Shown here one piece after another: positions 63,339 through 64,000 of a DNA stretch of 64,000 nt. Source of the stretch: an uncultured Acidobacteriia bacterium (GTDB lineage: Bacteria; Acidobacteriota; Terriglobia; Bryobacterales; Bryobacteraceae); assembly GCA_903909435.1 (NCBI GenBank), contig CAIVVT010000050.1:62001-126000 (forward strand), in the 5' to 3' direction. The stretch's first letter is position 1; each line of letters begins with the position of its first letter. Below the pieces are notes generated by a model, which saw only the letters and a list, made by a program, of their open reading frames with translations, was not told the DNA's origin and ran no database searches. A program made the position numbers and the translations under genes.

Positions 63339-63376
63339 GTCTAGACATGTCTACCAGAATTGAGGTATCCTGTCAA
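63339..63376 (-). promoter_or_regulatory. Promoter with GTCTAGAC operator, site D (gntR, shared with rhaT)
   Basis: On the minus strand TTGACA (63376-63371) is followed 30 nt later by GTCTAGAC (63346-63339), matching sites A and B in spacing. The overlapping symmetric sequence TAGACATGTCTA (63342-63353) adds a second half-site arrangement. The site lies in the 109-bp gap between gntR (-) and the RhaT-family gene (+), so it can control both. Confidence 0.82.
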
Positions 63377-63392
63377 GGAGTTCACTAGTCCT

Positions 63393-64000
63393 ATGATCGA
63401 ACTCGGAATCGGCTTCGCCCTACTGTCCGGCATCTGCAATGGGCTGTTTACAACGCCCATGAAATTGATCCCGCGCTGGAAGTGGGAGAACATCTGGTTG
63501 GTCTTCATCGTTACCAGTTGCCTGATTGCGCCCTTGGCGCTCGTGGCCTGCACGGTGCCGGATTTCCGACTCCTCTTCGCCAACGCGCCGGCTGGCGCGG
63601 TCGCGTACGCACTCTTGTTCGGCTTTGCTTGGGGTTTTGGCGCAATCTTCTTCGGACAAAGCGTTAGCCGCCTTGGCGTCTCCCTCGCCAACACGCTTGT
63701 GATCGGCTTGAGTTCGGCTCTAGGTTCACTAGTGCCGCTGGTGCTGAGCGGCCACTTCGGCTTTGAGCGCCGTCACGTCATGCTGTATGCAGGGGTTTCC
63801 GCGTTCCTGTCTGGCGTTTCGATCTGCGGAAAGGCCGGGCGTCAACGTGGACTGGACAACGATCCAGCTGTCGGAGGCGGGACGAATTGGACCGGATACC
63901 TGCTTGCGCTTGGAGCGGGGGTGATGTCGGCCGTCTTCAACATCGGTTACTCCCTGGCTCTACCGATCGCCGAAACAGGCAAACAGATGGGATACTCCTC
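63393..64000 (+). CDS. RhaT-family sugar:proton symporter (3' end outside window)
   Basis: The frame opens at ATG 63393, has AAGGAG 13 nt upstream and runs off the right edge after about 202 codons without a stop. The protein starts MIELGIGFALLSGICNGLFT and continues PMKLIPRWKWENIWLVF, the same landmarks (TPMK, WxWENIWLV) as the paralogue at 17974-18996, followed by hydrophobic helices with GWGFGAIFFGQSVSRLGVSL-like spacing. It is predicted to import the compound handled by the GTCTAGAC regulon across the inner membrane, downstream of the TonB receptor. The last third of the family length is missing from the window. Confidence 0.9.
   Translation, partial: MIELGIGFALLSGICNGLFTTPMKLIPRWKWENIWLVFIVTSCLIAPLALVACTVPDFRLLFANAPAGAVAYALLFGFAWGFGAIFFGQSVSRLGVSLANTLVIGLSSALGSLVPLVLSGHFGFERRHVMLYAGVSAFLSGVSICGKAGRQRGLDNDPAVGGGTNWTGYLLALGAGVMSAVFNIGYSLALPIAETGKQMGYS

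Overview
The window looks like chromosome of an Acidobacteriota member close to the Solibacter/Paludibaculum (Bryobacteraceae) group. This is inferred from high GC, two copies of the 'VWFA-related Acidobacterial' exported family, a giant S53 protease with IPT/TIG repeats, an Oar-like TonB receptor with an N-terminal carboxypeptidase-regulatory domain, and many Tat-exported sugar enzymes. No rRNA, tRNA, CRISPR array or insertion sequence was recognised. Genes run off both ends: a DUF885 peptidase on the left and a RhaT-family permease on the right.

Layout. 1-6 kb: envelope genes (DUF885 peptidase, rhomboid protease, two VWFA proteins, a degenerate receiver domain). 6-12 kb: a translationally coupled tripartite efflux operon (TolC, adaptor lipoprotein, RND pump). 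12-15.5 kb: a 3-methyladenine glycosylase, a Nudix hydrolase, a GT2-GtrA fusion and a fused heptose nucleotidyltransferase/heptose-bisphosphate phosphatase. 15.5-18 kb: a patch of poorly conserved genes flanked by a kinase-gene remnant and by AT-rich palindromes, possibly an insertion. 18-26 kb: a RhaT-type permease and a 2265-residue secreted protease. 26-29.8 kb: an amidase with an overlooked 57-codon upstream partner, an acyl-CoA dehydrogenase and a LolA-like exported protein.

30-34 kb: an arsenic resistance operon arsR-arsM-acr3-pstS-arsC with a clear promoter/operator. 34-39 kb: a five-gene minus-strand operon iorA-iorB-paaK-ACT-aminotransferase for oxidative 2-oxoacid (aromatic amino acid) breakdown, divergent from leuA. 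40.8-50.7 kb: secreted sugar-processing enzymes (epimerases, Gfo/Idh/MocA oxidoreductase, enolase-superfamily protein, six-hairpin glycosidase) with a DJ-1/PfpI protein, a MetX-like hydrolase and glutamate racemase.

50.7-64 kb is the most interesting part. A HutC-type GntR regulator (UTRA domain) sits among genes whose promoters carry the same palindrome GTCTAGAC, placed 30-31 nt downstream of a TTGAC(A/T) -35 box in all four cases. The sites precede a TPR protein; a UroD-like/TIM-barrel/phytanoyl-CoA-dioxygenase-like run; a TonB receptor followed by a DUF6807 protein and an unusual dihydroorotate-dehydrogenase homologue; and the regulator/RhaT divergent pair. This is best read as one locally encoded regulon for uptake and breakdown of an unidentified sugar-like compound.
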